Shown here piece by piece: positions 34,516-43,114 of a stretch of DNA of 64,000 bases; the stretch's first letter is position 1, and every line of letters starts with the position of its first letter. Under the pieces are notes generated by a model. It saw nothing but the letters and a program-made list of their open reading frames with translations, made no database searches and was not told the DNA's origin. Position numbers and translations under genes: made by a program. Source of the DNA: JAXLQL01 sp046331625 (GTDB lineage Bacteria; Acidobacteriota; Terriglobia; Bryobacterales; Bryobacteraceae); the NCBI GenBank assembly GCA_046331625.1, contig JAXLQL010000028.1, positions 1 through 64,000 on the forward strand, given 5' to 3'.

Positions 34516-35538
34516 ATGCGAACCAAGAGTGCTTTGAATACTGGAGCTGCGTCCAGACCCGCGGTACGGGGAGGGCGGGCGCGCACGGCGCCGAAGCAAC
34601 CTACGATATCCACCCGTCATTCGGCGAAACACGCCGCTGGCCACGTGAGCGAACCGCTCACCGCATCTGAGCCGGCAGTCGCCGTCCTCGACGAGCCCGA
34701 CGCTCCGCAGGCGGGTCTCCTCGCGACCCTCGAGATCGAAGCCATGATTCTCGAAGCCGAGCCGGTGGGCATTCCCGAGCCGGTGGCTCCGGTGGAACTC
34801 ACTCCCGCGTCTCCAGTGGCGCGGCGCGACAAAGTCGTTCTCGAGCACCTGCCGCTGGTCAAGGCGATCGCGGTTCGCGTCCACGAGAATCTGCCGGTAC
34901 ACGTTGACCTCGATGACTTGGTCCACGCCGGTATCCTCGGCCTATTCGATGCCGTGAACAAGTTCGATCCTGAAAAGCAGGTTGCGTTTTCGAGCTACGC
35001 CAAGCACCGCATCAAGGGCGCCATCCTCGATAGCCTCCGCCAGCTCGACTGGGCTTCGCGCGACCTGCGCCGCCGCCACAAGCAGGTAGAAGCAGCCACG
35101 CGTGACCTGACCGCCGAGTTGCAACGCTCGCCCACCGACGCCGAACTCGCCGAGAAGCTCGGAGTAGAGGAAAGCCGCTGGCGCCAGATGATGGTGGATC
35201 TCCGCAACGTGGGTCTCATCTCGGCTTCCACGCGTAGCCAGGATGGCGACGATCTGCCCCCCCCGGATTTTCCGTCGGGTCCGGACACCCAGCCTGATCT
35301 GATGTGCGTCCGCGAGCAGATGCGGGCGATGCTCACCGACGCCATGCAGACGCTGCCAGAGCGCTACCAGAAGGTGGTGGTGCTCTACTACAGCAACGAG
35401 ATGACGATGAAGGAAATAGGCGGCGTGCTCGGGATCAACGAGAGCCGCGTGTCGCAGATCCACAAGTCGGCGCTCGAGAAGATGGCCACGGCGTTAGGTA
35501 CTGCGGGGATCACTTCGAGTCTGGCGTTCGCCGACTGA
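34516..35538 (+). CDS. FliA/WhiG-type RNA polymerase sigma factor
   Basis: 340-aa alternative sigma factor. Residues 1-105 are a low-complexity extension rich in Ala, Pro and Glu that is absent from the usual 230-260-aa family members. Region 2 follows (HLPLVKAIAVRVHENLPVHVDLDDLVHAGILGLFDAVNKFD, of which DLDDLVHAGILGL is the core), then AFSSYAKHRIKGAILDSLR, region 3 (SPTDAELAEKLGV) and region 4 (LPERYQKVVVLYYSNEMTMKEIGGVLGINESRVSQIHKSAL; core LYYSNEMTMKEIG). The ATG has AGGAG 11 nt upstream. No flagellar gene is nearby, so the regulon may not be motility. Confidence 0.9.
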   Translation: MRTKSALNTGAASRPAVRGGRARTAPKQPTISTRHSAKHAAGHVSEPLTASEPAVAVLDEPDAPQAGLLATLEIEAMILEAEPVGIPEPVAPVELTPASPVARRDKVVLEHLPLVKAIAVRVHENLPVHVDLDDLVHAGILGLFDAVNKFDPEKQVAFSSYAKHRIKGAILDSLRQLDWASRDLRRRHKQVEAATRDLTAELQRSPTDAELAEKLGVEESRWRQMMVDLRNVGLISASTRSQDGDDLPPPDFPSGPDTQPDLMCVREQMRAMLTDAMQTLPERYQKVVVLYYSNEMTMKEIGGVLGINESRVSQIHKSALEKMATALGTAGITSSLAFAD

Positions 35539-35981
35539 TCGCCGTTCGCAGCCTGCGGCGGCGCTGCGTGTCGATTCCTACAACGATTCCTATGACGGGA
35601 CTGTGCCGAAAGGTGCCTTCTCTGGTCGCGTATCCGACCCTTGCCTCTTCGAGCCGGCGCGCCTCTGTTGAGGACCGCAAGCCGGAGGAGCGCTCGAAGT
35701 TCGGCTCCGAAATCGAGCCTAAGAGCATTGGCGATGGGTGGGGTCCTATTCAGGCTATGGGGTCGGTCTAGCGCTGGCTGGAGACCTGCCTCACGATACT
35801 GTGAGATCTGAAATAGCCAAGACGTCATCAGAAAGGCCGTCAGGTGTATACTGAACGGAGCCGGATTGCAATGGAAATCCACGGCTAAGTTCGTGCTTTG
35901 CCCTATGGGAAAGCCGAGGGCCCTGCAGGGGTAGCCCGAGCAGCTAGAGAGCCGACGTGATTCTGAGGAGACGAAACTAGC
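35539..35981. other. Long upstream region of the TIGR03437 protein with possible RNA structure
   Basis: 443 nt without a gene. TATACT at 35847-35852 could be a -10 box. Downstream the DNA can pair AGCCGGATT with AATCCACGGCT across GCAATGGA, and GGGC/GCCC segments recur up to 35940. GAGGAGACG lies just before the ATG. The shape suggests a structured leader, but it does not match a c-di-GMP or cobalamin riboswitch that I can recognise. Confidence 0.35.
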
Positions 35982-37949
35982 ATGAAGATGCGGGGATCAG
36001 CCTTTGCCGCCCTGGCGTTGACGGCAAATGTTTCAGCGAGCTTGGCTTCCGCCCAATCGATCACGCTGAAAGTGCCGGGAGCGTCCCAAATCCAGTTGGC
36101 AGGGCGCACTTCGTCGTCGGAGTTCTACGGCGGTTCTAACAGAGATCCGTTTGGAGTGGCAGCTGTCGACCGCGTGCCGCAAGACTCACCGGTGCTCGCA
36201 GACCTGAGACTCACTTCTGGTCAAGCCATCCGGTTCACGGCGACTGGACAAGTTGATCTGAATCCGCAGGCTCGGACTGGCCAGCGGCTCGCAGGGCCGT
36301 CCGGCACAAACTTCGGCTTCAGGCTTGACGGTCCTAACCGCTCTTTCTCCAGCTTTAGTGCCATTTCAGCTCGTCACGGTTCGCTGATCGGAATCTTTGA
36401 GAATGGAACCGTTCAAGGCGTGCCGTACGACGTCAACTTCCTTAGCGCATCAGAGATGCTTGCGCTCGTTGAACCTCGCGTGAACCAGCCGTTCTTGATT
36501 GGCGATGGGAAGACGCCCGATGGTAGGGAGCGGACGTTCATTGTTCCGAGCGGTTCCCAGCGTCTCTACCTTGGGGTACTCGATCAACCAGTGTCAGATA
36601 ACCAGGGGGAGTTTAGCGTAGACGTCTCGATAGTTCCAAAGCCAAGCCTCGCATCGCAGATCCAAAATCCCATCCGTGTCCTCGGGACTTCCAACATCAT
36701 GTTGGCTGACTTGGCAGAGGCGAAGGCGTGGAACGGCCGGGATTCTGTTCCGTGGAATTCACCTCCCTCGATCAATGTCCAGCAGTTTCAAACTCAGAGC
36801 GTTAAGATAAGCGCCACGGGAGCGGTTGATCTGAGCAGCACTCTCACCAATGTAGGGCCTAATGGCACTGGGTCCAACGTTTTGACGCGGCCGAACGGTC
36901 CTCTTGGAAGAGATTTCTTGGGCAACGGGCGAGGCTTCAGCGGCATTGACGCGCCTCGGGGGGCGCTGATTGGTGCGTTCGTGAGTGAGCAATTCAATTC
37001 CGATCTTAATCTTAGCTTCCAGTCTGATTTTTCGACTTCTGCTCGCCGAAACGCGAACCCTCAGACGCCACGACTCCAGGAGCTGTTCTTTATCGGCAAC
37101 GGACGCACGGATACTGGAGTACAGAAGGACTTCGTCATTCCAGCCGGTGCTACTCGACTGTTTCTTGGAATTCACGAAGGCGACGGCGATGCTGGCATCG
37201 CCTCTGACAACTATGGAGCCTTCACGGTTACCCTCAGCCCGAATGCGCCCGCTACGCCACGCCTCCCACTCACCGGCGCTGTCAATAGCATTGCGAACGG
37301 CTCGGCCCCTTTTTCGCCAGGAACCCTCGTGGTCATCTCTGGATCGAACTTCGCCGAGACTACAACCATTGCTGACCGCCTTCCGATCCCTACCTCGCTC
37401 GCTGGCACCAAGGTGCTTTTCGATCTGATATCGGCTCCCGTCTTTAGGGTTTCGCCATCTCAAATCACCGCACAGGTGCCATTCGAGCTTGCCGGGGAAT
37501 CAACGCAACTCGTCGTTCAGCGTGACGGCGTGCCGAGCGTGCCGATCACCCTCCAGTTGACGCCCTACGCTCCAGGGATTATCAGTCTAGACGGGAGATC
37601 GGGCGTTGTTTGGCGAGCTGAGACTGGCGAATTGGTCGGGAGCTCGCGTCCCGCGCGATCAGGCGATGCTTTGTCGCTCTACGCAATTGGGGTTGGCGCG
37701 ACCAGGGATCCTGTAGGAAGCGGTGATCCACCCCCGTCAGAAGGGGTGATTGCGGCCTCGGCTCCGGTCAGCGTCATAGTGGAAGGAGCCGAAACTGAAG
37801 CTACTTTCGCTGGCCTTGCACCTGGCCTTGTCGGGATCTACCAGATCAACTTCGTCGTCCCGCCTGGCCTTGGGAGTGGCCTCCGTCCTCTGCGAATCAA
37901 GGTTGCCGGAGTTCCTTCCAACATCGTTCTACTACCGATCCAGAACTAA
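35982..37949 (+). CDS. Secreted TIGR03437-domain protein with two lectin-like repeats
   Basis: 655 aa. A signal peptide (about 1-24, ending SLASAQ) is followed by two repeats of about 165 residues (roughly 40-210 and 225-415). Each repeat ends in a pattern like FIGNGRT, FVIPAGATRLFLGIHEGDG and NYGAFTVT, similar to calcium-dependent PA-IL-type lectin modules. The C-terminal 210 residues are the acidobacterial TIGR03437 domain (NGSAPFSPGTLVVISGSNFA, ITAQVPFELAG, LAPGLVGIYQINFVVP). Codon choice looks less GC-biased than in neighbouring genes, which could reflect transfer. A role in binding sugars outside the cell is inferred. Confidence 0.8.
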   Translation: MKMRGSAFAALALTANVSASLASAQSITLKVPGASQIQLAGRTSSSEFYGGSNRDPFGVAAVDRVPQDSPVLADLRLTSGQAIRFTATGQVDLNPQARTGQRLAGPSGTNFGFRLDGPNRSFSSFSAISARHGSLIGIFENGTVQGVPYDVNFLSASEMLALVEPRVNQPFLIGDGKTPDGRERTFIVPSGSQRLYLGVLDQPVSDNQGEFSVDVSIVPKPSLASQIQNPIRVLGTSNIMLADLAEAKAWNGRDSVPWNSPPSINVQQFQTQSVKISATGAVDLSSTLTNVGPNGTGSNVLTRPNGPLGRDFLGNGRGFSGIDAPRGALIGAFVSEQFNSDLNLSFQSDFSTSARRNANPQTPRLQELFFIGNGRTDTGVQKDFVIPAGATRLFLGIHEGDGDAGIASDNYGAFTVTLSPNAPATPRLPLTGAVNSIANGSAPFSPGTLVVISGSNFAETTTIADRLPIPTSLAGTKVLFDLISAPVFRVSPSQITAQVPFELAGESTQLVVQRDGVPSVPITLQLTPYAPGIISLDGRSGVVWRAETGELVGSSRPARSGDALSLYAIGVGATRDPVGSGDPPPSEGVIAASAPVSVIVEGAETEATFAGLAPGLVGIYQINFVVPPGLGSGLRPLRIKVAGVPSNIVLLPIQN

Positions 37950-38036
37950 CCGCGCTTGCCGGTTCCATTCAACCTCGTCGACCTTGTCGGGTCACGAAAC
38001 CGGCGACATGTGGTACTATTTCGCCCGGAGGTCAAG

Positions 38037-38312
38037 ATGGATCGTTATTCTAAAGTGCTTCTGTCAGTGATAGCGCTGATTCTCGTGGCGATGTCGTGCA
38101 AGCCGGTCAGCCAAGCCCGTAGCGGCGATGGTGAAGGCGCGCTCGCGGGAGTCCAGTTCAGCGCGAGCCTAGACTATCTCTATGCTATCGATGCACGGAC
38201 GGGTCAGATCTGGCGTTATGAAGTGCCCACCGGCAAGGTAGCCTACGCAGGCCGACTGACTCAACTTGGCAGGCCCCTTGATCGAGTAACCCCGCCTCGG
38301 CCCATTCAATGA
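38037..38312 (+). CDS. Short exported protein with one propeller-like strand set
   Basis: 91 aa. An N-terminal hydrophobic segment ending in MSC (KVLLSVIALILVAMSC) could be a lipoprotein-like or ordinary signal. The remainder (DYLYAIDARTGQIWRYEVP) looks like a single PQQ/YVTN-type propeller blade. It starts behind a GGAGG site 6 nt upstream. It is too short for a full propeller, so it may be a truncated gene. No family is assigned. Confidence 0.5.
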   Translation: MDRYSKVLLSVIALILVAMSCKPVSQARSGDGEGALAGVQFSASLDYLYAIDARTGQIWRYEVPTGKVAYAGRLTQLGRPLDRVTPPRPIQ

Positions 38313-38428
38313 TGTAGCGGGTCGAGCGGGTCGGGCCTTCACCCCGATCCTCAGCGGAGTGTGAAGCGGGAACTCGCGGCAACCAGTGTTGTTGGTACCG
38401 TACGAGTCGAAACAGCTTGGGTTCGCGA

Positions 38429-38887
38429 CTACTGCAACCGGCCACTAGCGGGTGGACCATCGAACGCATCCCGCGCCGCCGAAACCGCCGCCACATCGCT
38501 GAGCCCCAACTCGCGACGGAGCGTGATCACCGTGGATGCGGCGGTCTCTGGGGAGTATTGCGCCACTGTCCAAGCCAAAGCGGCGGACGAGTGCCCCGCT
38601 ACAGTCAGGAGGCCCAGCGTAGCCTGCTGGAGCTCGAGACAACGCGACACGGTGCCATACCACACCACCGCCTTCAACTCGCCGATTTCCCGGTCCGTGA
38701 GCGCCGCAGGATTTCCACTGTAACCGGAGGCTCCTGCAACCTCACGCAACCAAGCCGACGACTCGGCGCAGAATTTCTCCTCGCCAAACGCGTTGACCGC
38801 TTCCACGGCTCGCCGCAACCAGTTCCCCGCCGGTGCGTCACCGTCCGCCTGCGCCAGAACCCGGCGCCAAGCGGGTTGTTCGGGCAT
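38429..38887 (-). CDS. Hypothetical helical protein
   Basis: 152 aa. No signal peptide or membrane helix. The sequence is mostly alpha-helical (NWLRRAVEAVNAFGEEKF, DREIGELKAVVWYGTVSRCL, DVAAVSAARDAFDG). The ATG has AAGG about 6 nt upstream. I cannot name a family. It is divergent from the potA-like gene, with about 120 nt between the two starts. The absence of any competing frame with better features and the ribosome site favour a real gene, with moderate confidence. Confidence 0.5.
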   Translation of the reverse strand: MPEQPAWRRVLAQADGDAPAGNWLRRAVEAVNAFGEEKFCAESSAWLREVAGASGYSGNPAALTDREIGELKAVVWYGTVSRCLELQQATLGLLTVAGHSSAALAWTVAQYSPETAASTVITLRRELGLSDVAAVSAARDAFDGPPASGRLQ

Positions 38888-38970
38888 AGATGCCTTCACT
38901 TCTACCACCCTACCAGTCCGCGCGCCGCCGAAGAATCAGCCAAACCTCTCGGTCGGACCTCATTTTCTTA

Positions 38971-38999
38971 TTGCGCGGCGAGCCCCCGGACCTTATCAT
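38971..38999 (+). promoter_or_regulatory. Promoter of the polyamine transporter operon
   Basis: TTGCGC (-35) and TATCAT (-10) are separated by 17 nt. The -10 box ends 7 nt before the ATG at 39007 and overlaps an alternative ATG at 38998. This supports the 39007 start and a leaderless transcript. Confidence 0.5.
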
Positions 39000-39006
39000 G
39001 CAATTC

Positions 39007-39969
39007 ATGAACCCCGTACTCCAACTGCGTGGCGTGACTAAGCGTTTCCCGTCTCACGCCGCCGTTGACGACGTCTCGCTCGACATCGAGCGCGGCTCGT
39101 TGTTCGCCCTCGTGGGCCCCAGCGGATGCGGCAAAACCACCACTCTGCGCATGATCGCGGGTTTCGAAACGCCCACCAGCGGCCAGATTCTGCTCAACGG
39201 CCAAGACATCGCTCCGCTCGCCCCGTACGAGCGCAACGTCAGTACTGTGTTCCAGAGCTACGCGCTGTTTCCCCACATGACCGCGCGGGAGAACATCCGT
39301 TTCGGCCTCGAGCAGCAGGGCGCCGCCGACATCGACAAGCGCGTGGACGAGGTACTCGACCTGGTCCGGATGAAGGGCAAGGAATCGCGCAAGCCGGCCA
39401 ATCTCTCGGGCGGCGAGAAGCAGCGCATCGCGCTGGCGCGGTCGCTAGTGGTGCGGCCGGATGTGCTGCTGCTCGACGAGCCGCTTTCGGCGCTCGATCC
39501 CACGCTACGCCGCGAAGTCCGGCAGGAGCTCAAGGAGCTGCAGCAGCGCGTCGGGATCACGTTCGTGATCGTCACCCACCACCAGGAAGAAGCGCTCGCC
39601 ATGGCGGACCAGATCGCCATCCTCAACCGCGGCAAGCTCGAACAGGTGGGCTCGCCCACCGACATCTACTTGAGGCCGGCGTCGAAGTTCGTGGCCGGGT
39701 TCCTGGGTGCGGTGAACTGGATCAACGGCATCGGCGTGCGCCCCGAAGCGCTCCGCCTCTCTGCCGACGCGCCTTCGAATGGCGCCCGCTCGATGCCCGC
39801 GCGGGTGATGCGCTCGGTGTTCCTCGGCAATTGTCTCCATGTCGAGTCCACGCTCGCCGACGGAACCGAAGTGGTCGCCGAAGTATCGCGGCTCAATGGA
39901 TCGTATGCCTCGGGCGAGAACGTGCACGTGTGGTGGAAGCCGGGCGATGAAATGAGCCTTGGTCAATGA
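39007..39969 (+). CDS. potA: Spermidine/putrescine-type ABC transporter ATPase
   Basis: 320-aa cytosolic ATPase of the polyamine importer. Walker A GPSGCGKTT, the Q-loop in VFQSYALFPHMT, signature LSGGEKQRIALARSL, Walker B VLLLDEPLSALD and the switch His in VTHHQEEAL are all intact. The C-terminal TOBE-type domain is present (VRPEALRLS, SVFLGNCLHVEST). The start is chosen from the promoter position; ATG at 38998 would add three residues. The stop overlaps the potB start by 4 nt. Confidence 0.9.
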   Translation: MNPVLQLRGVTKRFPSHAAVDDVSLDIERGSLFALVGPSGCGKTTTLRMIAGFETPTSGQILLNGQDIAPLAPYERNVSTVFQSYALFPHMTARENIRFGLEQQGAADIDKRVDEVLDLVRMKGKESRKPANLSGGEKQRIALARSLVVRPDVLLLDEPLSALDPTLRREVRQELKELQQRVGITFVIVTHHQEEALAMADQIAILNRGKLEQVGSPTDIYLRPASKFVAGFLGAVNWINGIGVRPEALRLSADAPSNGARSMPARVMRSVFLGNCLHVESTLADGTEVVAEVSRLNGSYASGENVHVWWKPGDEMSLGQ

Positions 39970-40799
39970 ACCGGCTGCGGCTGGCAGCGTTGGCTCCGGC
40001 GCGAGTTTTCAACCTGCTGCTGTTTTTGGTCCCGCTCGGGATCATCGTTTGGTACAGCGTGCTCACTCGGGGCACCTATGGCGGGCAAGCGCCGCCGGTG
40101 ACGGTCGACAACTATGCGCGCTTGGCGGATCCGCTCTACCTGTCGATCCTGCTCCGCTCGTTCTGGCTGGCGGGCCTGGCGACGCTGCTCTCGCTCGTGG
40201 CCGGATTTCCTCTGGCGTGGTTCATCGCCGAGTCGGGCGAGCGGAGGAACCTCTATATCCAGCTCGTGATGCTGCCGTTCTGGACGAGCTTCCTTGTGCG
40301 CACCTACGCCTGGATGTTCCTGCTGCGCGACACCGGACTCATCAATACGGCGCTGCAAGGGTTGGGACTGATCCACGAGCCGCTGCCGCTGCTCTACAAC
40401 GATGGCGCGGTGCTGGTGGGGCTCGTCTACGGATACTTGCCGTTCATGGTGCTGCCGATCTACTCCGCGCTCGAGCGGCTGGATCGCGGGCTGCTCGAAG
40501 CTGCCGCCGATCTGGGCGCAACGCCGTTCACCACGCTACGCCGCATTACCATTCCGATCACCATGCCCGGCATCATCGCCGGATCGGTGCTGGTGTTCAT
40601 CCCGTGCCTGGGCGCCTACCTCACGCCGGACCTGATGGGCGGTGGCAAAAGCATCATGATCGGCAACCTGGTGCAGAACCAGTTCACCACGGCGCGCGAT
40701 TGGCCGTTCGGCTCGGCGCTGTCGCTGGCGCTGATGGCGCTGGTGATGTTGCTGTTGTGGTTCATGGTCCGGAAGGGCGGGGAGGAGGCGGCGCGATGA
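39966..40799 (+). CDS. potB: Polyamine ABC transporter permease PotB
   Basis: 277-aa inner-membrane permease with six helices. The EAA loop that docks the ATPase is EAAADLGATPFTTLRRITIP, close to the family consensus. The N-terminal helix NLLLFLVPLGIIVWYSV and the FWTSFLVRTYAWMFLLRD segment are typical of PotB. It overlaps potA by ATGA. The last residues (RKGGEEAAR and stop) are copied in the small ORF downstream. Confidence 0.9.
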   Translation: MNRLRLAALAPARVFNLLLFLVPLGIIVWYSVLTRGTYGGQAPPVTVDNYARLADPLYLSILLRSFWLAGLATLLSLVAGFPLAWFIAESGERRNLYIQLVMLPFWTSFLVRTYAWMFLLRDTGLINTALQGLGLIHEPLPLLYNDGAVLVGLVYGYLPFMVLPIYSALERLDRGLLEAAADLGATPFTTLRRITIPITMPGIIAGSVLVFIPCLGAYLTPDLMGGGKSIMIGNLVQNQFTTARDWPFGSALSLALMALVMLLLWFMVRKGGEEAAR

Positions 40800-40897
40800 G
40801 CGGGAGTTGTCACGGGCTTTGCCAGGACGCCATCGCGTGGCTCGGCGTGCACCTCGCGGCGCTGGTCCGCCAGGGCGGAGAGCAGGCGGCGCGATGA
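40796..40897 (+). CDS. 33-residue ORF wedged between potB and potC
   Basis: The ORF overlaps the potB stop and the potC start by ATGA at both ends, so it would be translated in series. It encodes a short helix-like peptide (DAIAWLGVHLAALVRQGGEQAAR). The DNA around its end (GGGCGGAGAGCAGGCGGCGCGATGAGC) is a near copy of the potB end (GGGCGGGGAGGAGGCGGCGCGATGAGC). The simplest explanation is a tandem duplication of the potB/potC junction of about 96 bp. Whether the peptide is functional is unknown. Confidence 0.4.
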   Translation: MSGSCHGLCQDAIAWLGVHLAALVRQGGEQAAR

Positions 40898-41655
40898 GCA
40901 AACGCTGGCTCGGACTCTACGCGGCCGCAATCTACGCGTTCCTCCACGTGCCCATGCTCGTGCTGCTGGCGTTCAGCTTCAACTCGTCGCGATTCACGCG
41001 ATGGGAGGGCTTCTCGCTTTCGTGGTACTCGAAGCTAGCCGCCGACTCGCGCATGATCGAGGCCACGTGGAACAGCCTGTGGATCGCGCTGGTCTCCACG
41101 CTCGCTGCCACCGCCATCGGTACGCTCGCCGCCTACGGAATGTGGCGGAAGCCGGCGCGCGTGCTCGAGTCGTCAATGTATCTTTCGCTCGTCACACCGG
41201 AGATCGTCACCGGCGTTTCGCTGATCGCGTTTTATCAATGGCTGTTCCGGCACATGGATGTGCGGCTCGGAATGCACACCGTGATCCTGGCCCACATCAC
41301 GTTCTCGATCGCCTACGTAGTGATCGTGGTGCAGGCGCGGCTGCGCACAATGGACCGCTCGCTCGAAGAAGCCGCCATGGACCTCGGCGCTACCGAATGG
41401 ATCGCTTTCCGGCGCGTGACGCTGCCGCTGCTGGTCCCCGGAATCGTGGCGGCGGCGTTGCTCGCGTTCACCATGTCGTTCGACGATTACGTCATCACGA
41501 GCCTGGTGGCGGGAGTCGATTCCGAGACGCTGCCGATGGTGATCTACTCGATGGCGCGGAAGGGCGTCAACCCGGAAGTCAACGCCGTGTCCGCTCTCAT
41601 CGTGGCCGGGATCGGGGTGCTGATCGTGGTGGCGGAAAGGCTGCAGAAGCCATGA
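40894..41655 (+). CDS. potC: Polyamine ABC transporter permease PotC
   Basis: 253-aa inner-membrane permease with six helices. The EAA loop is EAAMDLGATEWIAFRRVTLP, and MSFDDYVITSLVAG is a PotC hallmark. The start MSKRWLGLYA fits the family; a longer frame from 40807 would read through the duplicated junction and is rejected. It overlaps the next gene by ATGA. Confidence 0.9.
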   Translation: MSKRWLGLYAAAIYAFLHVPMLVLLAFSFNSSRFTRWEGFSLSWYSKLAADSRMIEATWNSLWIALVSTLAATAIGTLAAYGMWRKPARVLESSMYLSLVTPEIVTGVSLIAFYQWLFRHMDVRLGMHTVILAHITFSIAYVVIVVQARLRTMDRSLEEAAMDLGATEWIAFRRVTLPLLVPGIVAAALLAFTMSFDDYVITSLVAGVDSETLPMVIYSMARKGVNPEVNAVSALIVAGIGVLIVVAERLQKP

Positions 41656-42677
41656 ACCGGCGCCATTTTCTAGCAGCCTCGGCGGGCCTGATCGGATGCT
41701 CGCGGCAGACGAAGCCGCGGCTGAACGTCTACAACTGGTCAGACTATTTCGGCAAGACCACGCTCGCCGACTTCGAGCGCGAGACGGGGATCGAGGTCCG
41801 CTACTCGAGCTACGAGAGCAACGAGGAACTGCTCGCGAAGGTGTTCAGCGGCAACTCTGGCTGGGACATCGTGTTCCCTTCGAACTACTACATCCAGCCG
41901 CTGGTCGAGAATCGATTGCTGGCTCCCCTGCGGCACGAGTGGCTTCCGGGAATTGCGAATCTCGACCCGATGCTGAGCAAACCCGCTTGGGATCCAGAAC
42001 TTACCTACTGCGTTCCGTACATGTGGGGCTCGACTGGGATTCTGTATCGCAAGCCGGCGTCGGGCGCCGCGCCCGCCGCTTGGGCGGATCTATGGGACGA
42101 GCGCTTCCGTGGCCGGCTCACGATGCTCGACGATCCGGCTGAGGCGCTGGGAGCGGCGCTCAAGAAACTGGGGCACTCGCTCAACACAGCCGATCCGGGC
42201 GAACTCGCGCGAGCCAAGGCCGAACTGATCGCGCAGAAGCGGATCGTGCGCGCGTATCTCAACGCCGAGGCTCGCGATCAGGTCGTAGCTGGCGATCTGC
42301 TGGCGGCACACCTGTGGGCGACTACGTCATCGCAAGCGATCGAGGCCGCGCCGCAACTCGGGTTCGCGTTTCCGCGCGAGGGCTTTCCGCTCTACGCCGA
42401 TTGCGCTGTGATCTTGCGGGAAAGCACGCGGGTGGAAGCGGCGCACCGATTCATCGACTACCTGCTGCGGCCTCGCGTGGCCGCGGACATCGTCGCATTC
42501 TCGAAGACGTCAACGGCGAACGCCGAGGCTCGCAAGCTGCTTCCGGAGGCGATCTCCGGCAATCCGGTCCTGTATCCGGGAGAGGAAGTGCTCCGGCGCG
42601 GAGAGTGGTTCGCGACGCTGCCGGCGGCGGCGCAGCGGCTGCGCGATCGCATCTGGACCGAAGTCAAATCCGCCTGA
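41652..42677 (+). CDS. potD: Polyamine-binding lipoprotein PotD-like
   Basis: 341-aa extracytoplasmic substrate-binding protein. The N-terminus MNRRHFLAASAGLIGC carries twin arginines and a lipobox (LIGC), so it is probably a lipid-anchored protein. The mature part starts LNVYNWSDYFGKTTLADFE, the opening of PotD/PotF proteins, with aromatic and acidic residues expected to hold the polyamine (for example WDIVFPSNYY and YMWGSTGILY). Being last in the operon is typical. Putrescine versus spermidine specificity cannot be read. Confidence 0.9.
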   Translation: MNRRHFLAASAGLIGCSRQTKPRLNVYNWSDYFGKTTLADFERETGIEVRYSSYESNEELLAKVFSGNSGWDIVFPSNYYIQPLVENRLLAPLRHEWLPGIANLDPMLSKPAWDPELTYCVPYMWGSTGILYRKPASGAAPAAWADLWDERFRGRLTMLDDPAEALGAALKKLGHSLNTADPGELARAKAELIAQKRIVRAYLNAEARDQVVAGDLLAAHLWATTSSQAIEAAPQLGFAFPREGFPLYADCAVILRESTRVEAAHRFIDYLLRPRVAADIVAFSKTSTANAEARKLLPEAISGNPVLYPGEEVLRRGEWFATLPAAAQRLRDRIWTEVKSA

Positions 42678-42715
42678 GGTGGATCCAGCCACGATTCTGC
42701 TCCGTATCCAGTCAC

Positions 42716-43114
42716 ATGAGCGAAACCAACGTCCAAGTGATCCGCGACGTCTATGCCGCTTTCAACCGCGGCGACATCACGGCGGTAATGAGCCTCATTG
42801 ACCCGAACGGGAGCCTCGTCTTCGAGGGTCCAGCATCGGTCCCGTGGACCGGAACCTACAACGGAGCAGACGGCTGGGGGATGTTCTTCCAGGCCGTGGG
42901 AATGAGCCTGGAAGGGACCACGGTCGAGATGGAGCCGTTCGCGGCACAGGGCGACCGTGTGGTTGCGGCCGGCCGATACCGGGGGAAGGTGAAAGCGACG
43001 GGCAAGGCGATCGACTCTCCGCTGGTGCACCTGTGGACGCTGAGCGGGGGCAAGATCGTCGCGTGCGTGGAGATGACGAACACAGCGGCGGAAGCGGTTG
43101 CCTGCACCGCGTAG
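42716..43114 (+). CDS. SnoaL/NTF2-like protein
   Basis: 132 aa with the cone-shaped NTF2-like fold: NVQVIRDVYAAFNRGDITAVMSLI at the N-terminus (core VYAAFNRGDI), an inner strand around FEGPASVPWTGTY, then VVAAGRYRGKVKATGK and HLWTLSGGKIVACVEM. Such proteins act as isomerases, cyclases or ligand-binding scaffolds. No catalytic residues identify one. It is 38 nt after potD on the same strand but lacks an overlap, so it may be transcribed with it or alone. Confidence 0.8.
   Translation: MSETNVQVIRDVYAAFNRGDITAVMSLIDPNGSLVFEGPASVPWTGTYNGADGWGMFFQAVGMSLEGTTVEMEPFAAQGDRVVAAGRYRGKVKATGKAIDSPLVHLWTLSGGKIVACVEMTNTAAEAVACTA

Noticed and set aside
35853..35981. Possible c-di-GMP-I (GEMM) or cobalamin riboswitch
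   Set aside because: Conserved GEMM elements (the GCAAACC ... GAAA pair) and the cobalamin box are not visible; only generic pairing is supported.
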